This document shows, one piece after another, positions 61,253 to 64,000 of a DNA stretch of 64,000 nucleotides. The notes beneath the pieces are model-generated. The model searched no databases. It saw only the letters and a program-made list of their open reading frames with translations, and was not told where the DNA came from. The translations under genes and the position numbers were made by a program. Origin of the DNA: Streptomyces goshikiensis (lineage in GTDB: Bacteria; Actinomycetota; Actinomycetes; Streptomycetales; Streptomycetaceae); NCBI RefSeq assembly GCF_014650555.1, contig NZ_BMVE01000013.1:186001-250000 (forward strand), written 5' to 3'. How positions within the stretch are numbered: the first letter of the stretch is position 1; each line of letters starts with the position of its first letter.

Positions 61253-62623
61253 GTGGCCGCAGATCTTTCGAACATCGTCAAGGCATACGACGTACGCGGC
61301 GTCGTACCGGATGAGTGGGACGAGTCCCTGGCAGAGCTGTTCGGCGCTGCGTTCGTCGAGGTCACCGGAGCCACGGCCATCGTCGTCGGCCACGACATGC
61401 GGCCCTCCTCGCCCGGCCTGTCCGGCGCCTTCGCGCGCGGCGCCGCCGCCCGCGGCGTGGACGTCACCCTCATCGGGCTGTGCTCCACGGACCAGCTGTA
61501 CTACGCCTCCGGATCGAAGAACCTGCCCGGGGCGATGTTCACGGCCTCCCACAACCCGGCCCGGTACAACGGCATCAAGATGTGCCGCGCCGGCGCCGCG
61601 CCCGTGGGCCAGGACACCGGCCTCGCCGCCATCCGCGAACTCGTCGAGAAGTGGACCGACGAGGGCGCCCCGGCGGCGCCCGAGGGCACCACCCCCGGCA
61701 CCGTCACCGAGGAGGACTCCCTCCCCGGGTACGCCGACCACCTCAAGGGCCTCGTCGACCTGACCGGCATCCGCCCGCTCAAGGTCGTCGTCGACGCCGG
61801 CAACGGCATGGGCGGCCACACCGTCCCCACCGTCTTCGCGGGCCTGCCGCTCGACCTCGTACCCATGTACTTCGAGCTCGACGGCACCTTCCCGAACCAC
61901 GAGGCCAACCCCCTCGACCCGAAGAACATCGTCGACCTCCAGGCCCGCGTGCGCGCCGAGGGCGCCGACCTCGGCCTCGCCTTCGACGGCGACGCCGACC
62001 GCTGCTTCGTCGTCGACGAGCGCGGCGAGGGCGTCTCCCCGTCCGCGATCACCGCGCTGGTCGCGGCCCGCGAGCTCGCCCGCAACGGCGGCAAGGGCAC
62101 CGTGATCCACAACCTGATCACCTCCTGGTCCGTCCCGGAGGTCGTCCGCGAGAACGGCGGCACCCCCGTCCGCACCCGCGTCGGCCACTCCTTCATCAAG
62201 GAGGAGATGGCCACGTCCGGCGCCATCTTCGGCGGCGAGCACTCCGCGCACTACTACTTCAAGGACTTCTGGAACGCGGACACCGGCATGCTCGCCGCGC
62301 TCCACGTCCTCGCGGCCCTCGGCGGCCAGGAGGGCCCGCTCTCCGAGCTGGTCTCCTCCTACGACCGCTACGCCGGCTCCGGCGAGATCAACTCGACCGT
62401 CGCCGACCAGGCCGGCCGCCTCGCCGCCGTGAAGGCCGCGTACGGGGACCGGGAGGGCATCACCCTCGACGAGCTGGACGGCCTGACCGTGACCGCCGCC
62501 GACTGGTGGTTCAACCTGCGCCCCTCCAACACGGAGCCGCTGCTCCGCCTCAACGTCGAGGCCCGCGACGAGGCCACCCTGGCCGAGGTCAAGGACGAGG
62601 TCCTCGCGCTCGTCCGCGCCTGA
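61253..62623 (+). CDS. manB: Phosphomannomutase/phosphoglucomutase
   Basis: A 456-residue alpha-D-phosphohexomutase interconverting mannose-6-P and mannose-1-P (or the glucose forms). The phosphoserine loop is MFTASHNPARYNGIKMC, the magnesium loop is LAFDGDADRCFVVDE, the sugar-binding GGEHSAHYYFKDF segment follows, and the C-terminal phosphate site is RPSNTEPLLRLNVEA. The GTG at 61253 has GGAGGG 6 bases upstream and is preferred to the ATG at 61232. It supplies mannose-1-P for the nucleotidyltransferase encoded at 36.2 kb. The symbol follows common use in actinobacteria. Confidence 0.94.
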   Translation: MAADLSNIVKAYDVRGVVPDEWDESLAELFGAAFVEVTGATAIVVGHDMRPSSPGLSGAFARGAAARGVDVTLIGLCSTDQLYYASGSKNLPGAMFTASHNPARYNGIKMCRAGAAPVGQDTGLAAIRELVEKWTDEGAPAAPEGTTPGTVTEEDSLPGYADHLKGLVDLTGIRPLKVVVDAGNGMGGHTVPTVFAGLPLDLVPMYFELDGTFPNHEANPLDPKNIVDLQARVRAEGADLGLAFDGDADRCFVVDERGEGVSPSAITALVAARELARNGGKGTVIHNLITSWSVPEVVRENGGTPVRTRVGHSFIKEEMATSGAIFGGEHSAHYYFKDFWNADTGMLAALHVLAALGGQEGPLSELVSSYDRYAGSGEINSTVADQAGRLAAVKAAYGDREGITLDELDGLTVTAADWWFNLRPSNTEPLLRLNVEARDEATLAEVKDEVLALVRA

Positions 62624-62709
62624 CCCCGCGCACCCCGGGCCGCGCCCCGCCCGCCGCGGCCCGGCGGTACGCTGACCTCGCCCAATCCGTATGTCTGAAG
62701 GGAAGCGCC

Positions 62710-62895
62710 ATGCCGCTCGAAGCCGGTCTTCTGGAGATCCTCGCCTGCCCCGCCTGCCACTCGCCCCTTGAGGACAAGTCGGCCGACGAGACGGCCCCCG
62801 AGCTGATCTGCACCGGCCAGGACTGCGGCCTCGCCTACCCCGTCCGCGACGGCATCCCGGTGCTCCTCGTCGACGAGGCCCGCCGCCCCGCCTGA
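62710..62895 (+). CDS. Trm112-like small zinc-ribbon protein
   Basis: A 61-residue protein beginning MPLEAGLLEILACPACHSPLE, with a second Cys pair in ICTGQDCGLAYPV, then RDGIPVLLVDEA. Trm112 proteins in eukaryotes and archaea activate methyltransferases; in bacteria the YcaR-like members are mostly uncharacterised. The ATG at 62710 has GGAAG upstream. Its place between the mutase and the SIS-domain gene is the conserved actinobacterial arrangement, so the three may share a transcript. Confidence 0.9.
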   Translation: MPLEAGLLEILACPACHSPLEDKSADETAPELICTGQDCGLAYPVRDGIPVLLVDEARRPA

Positions 62896-62952
62896 CACCG
62901 ACCACCGGTTCCGTCCACCCTGGGTCCGTCACCACCACGGCCGGAGGCCGCC

Positions 62953-64000
62953 ATGCTCGACGAGTCGCTCCTCGACGCACCGGAGGATCTCGCCCGCGCC
63001 GACCGCCGCGGCCTGCTCCGCGGCGCCGCCGAGGCCGGAGCCAGGGTCCGTACCGCCGCCCGGCACGCGACCGAGGCCGGACTCGCCGACCTGCGCCCCG
63101 ACGGCAGGCCCCGCTCCGTGCTCATCGCCGGGCCCGGGACGGCCGCGACCGGGGTCGCCGACCTGCTCGGCGCCCTCGCCGGGGCCTCCGCCCCGGTGAC
63201 CCGGCTGCACCCGACCGGCGTGGCGCACGCCGCCGGGGCGCTGCGCTGGACACTGCCCGGCTGGGCCGGCCCCGTGGACCTGCTGCTCCTCGCCACCACC
63301 GACGGCACAGAGCCCGGCCTCGCCGTCCTCGTCGAGCAGGCCTACCGGCGCGGCTGCGCCGTCGTCGCCGTCGCGCCCGAACGCTCACCCCTGAGCGAGG
63401 CCGTGGAAGGCGCGCACGGGGTCCTCGTACCCATGGCCAAGGCCCCGTACCAGGAGTACGACGAGTCCGCCGCGGCCGGCCCCGGCGCCCTGTGGGCGCT
63501 GCTGACGCCGCTGCTGGTGCTCCTCGACAAAGTCGGGCTGATCAGCGCCGCCCCCGAGACCCTCCAGCGCGTCGCCGACCGGCTCGACCGCACCGCCGAG
63601 CGCTGCGGCCCCGCCATCGCCACGTACTCCAACCCGGCCAAGACCCTCGCCGCCGAGCTCGCCGACTCCCTCCCGCTCATCTGGAGCGAGGGCGCCGGAG
63701 CGGGCCCCGCCGGCCGCCGGTTCGCCGCCACCCTCGCCGAGCTCGCCGGCCGCCCCGCGCTGGCCGCCGAACTTCCCGAGGCGCTCCCCGCCCACGGGGT
63801 CCTCCTCGCCGGCGCGTTCGCCGCGGGCGCCGACCCCGACGACTTCTTCCGCGACCGGGTGGAAGAGCCCCAGGCCCTCCGGGCCCGCATCGTCCTGCTG
63901 CGCGACCGGCCGACCGGCGGCCTCACCGCCGCACCGGCCGCGCGCGAACTCGCCCTCAGCCACGACACGGCGATCAGCGAACTCGAACCGGAGGAGGGCG
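62953..64000 (+). CDS. SIS-domain protein, phosphoglucose/phosphomannose isomerase-like (partial)
   Basis: At least 349 residues, cut by the window edge. It begins MLDESLLDAPEDLARADRRG; the ATG at 62953 has GGAGG 5-9 bases upstream. The SIS fold shows in SVLIAGPGTAATGVADLLGA and LLLATTDGTEPGLAVLVEQAYRRG, and the C-terminal half (TAERCGPAIATYSNPAKTLAAELADSLPLIW) matches the bifunctional phosphoglucose/phosphomannose isomerase C-domain. Usual catalytic Glu/His residues are not obvious, so it may be regulatory or a diverged isomerase. A canonical manA would be expected just beyond the window. Confidence 0.88.
   Translation, partial: MLDESLLDAPEDLARADRRGLLRGAAEAGARVRTAARHATEAGLADLRPDGRPRSVLIAGPGTAATGVADLLGALAGASAPVTRLHPTGVAHAAGALRWTLPGWAGPVDLLLLATTDGTEPGLAVLVEQAYRRGCAVVAVAPERSPLSEAVEGAHGVLVPMAKAPYQEYDESAAAGPGALWALLTPLLVLLDKVGLISAAPETLQRVADRLDRTAERCGPAIATYSNPAKTLAAELADSLPLIWSEGAGAGPAGRRFAATLAELAGRPALAAELPEALPAHGVLLAGAFAAGADPDDFFRDRVEEPQALRARIVLLRDRPTGGLTAAPAARELALSHDTAISELEPEEG

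Overview
The window looks like chromosomal core sequence from a Streptomyces or a very close relative. GC content is very high, GTG starts and four-base ATGA/GTGA gene overlaps are common, and several genes are typical of the group. These include a tRNA-Leu with anticodon UAA (the bldA tRNA), WhiB, a urocanate/FIGLU histidine-degradation cluster, F420 biosynthesis genes and a large group of LytR-CpsA-Psr (LCP) proteins. I see no insertion sequence, prophage, integrase or CRISPR array. The gene order resembles what I remember of the Streptomyces coelicolor core around bldA, hutU, purEK and whiB. The right half also resembles the Mycobacterium tuberculosis manB-whiB2-fbiAB-LCP neighbourhood. Both comparisons are from memory, not from a search.

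Layout, left to right. 1-5 kb: an ABC exporter of the MacB/FtsX type (permease cut by the window edge), bldA, a Bax-inhibitor-1/YccA membrane protein and three small unknown genes. 5-9 kb: a thiolase, a secreted or anchored SGNH hydrolase and a cystathionine beta-synthase. 9-18 kb: tandem intergenic repeats, a small membrane protein, an RpiR-type regulator with a SIS domain, a PLP-dependent decarboxylase, and the histidine-utilisation genes hutU, an M20 amidohydrolase, hutF and hutI. 18-22.5 kb: a tight four-gene cell-surface operon with sortase-like sorting signals and a repeated Cys-bracketed domain. 22.6-32.9 kb: a POT peptide transporter, a two-component system, GtrA, purK-purE, an M19 dipeptidase, a paralogue of it that has lost the metal ligands, and a GT87 mannosyltransferase-like protein. 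33-39.5 kb: a VOC protein, UDP-glucose dehydrogenase, acyl-CoA dehydrogenase, sugar nucleotidyltransferase, the first LCP protein and a thioesterase. 39.5-48 kb: four more LCP proteins, a GT2 glycosyltransferase and a TIGR03089-like protein. 48-54 kb: a PGRP-type amidase, a HhH-GPD DNA glycosylase, F420 genes fbiB/fbiA and cysteine dioxygenase with a Cys-rich leader peptide. 54-64 kb: whiB, a giant GT2 membrane protein, a DUF5719 protein, a metallopeptidase-family protein, a DUF3499 protein, a phosphomannomutase, a Trm112-like protein and a SIS-domain protein cut by the right edge.

How the genes work together. The right half is mostly cell-envelope biology. Sugar-nucleotide supply (nucleotidyltransferase, phosphomannomutase, SIS isomerase-like protein, UDP-glucose dehydrogenase) sits with glycosyltransferases and five LCP ligases that attach glycopolymers to peptidoglycan. 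The hut block converts urocanate through imidazolonepropionate and formiminoglutamate; hutH is not in the window. The most interesting leads are: (i) the surface operon at 18.3-22.5 kb; (ii) the dead dipeptidase paralogue at 30.5-31.6 kb; (iii) a polycysteine leader peptide followed by a hairpin in front of cysteine dioxygenase; and (iv) matching TGAATA/TATTCA elements in front of the RpiR gene and inside the hutU promoter. Start codons were chosen from ribosome binding sites and family N-termini and are inferences.
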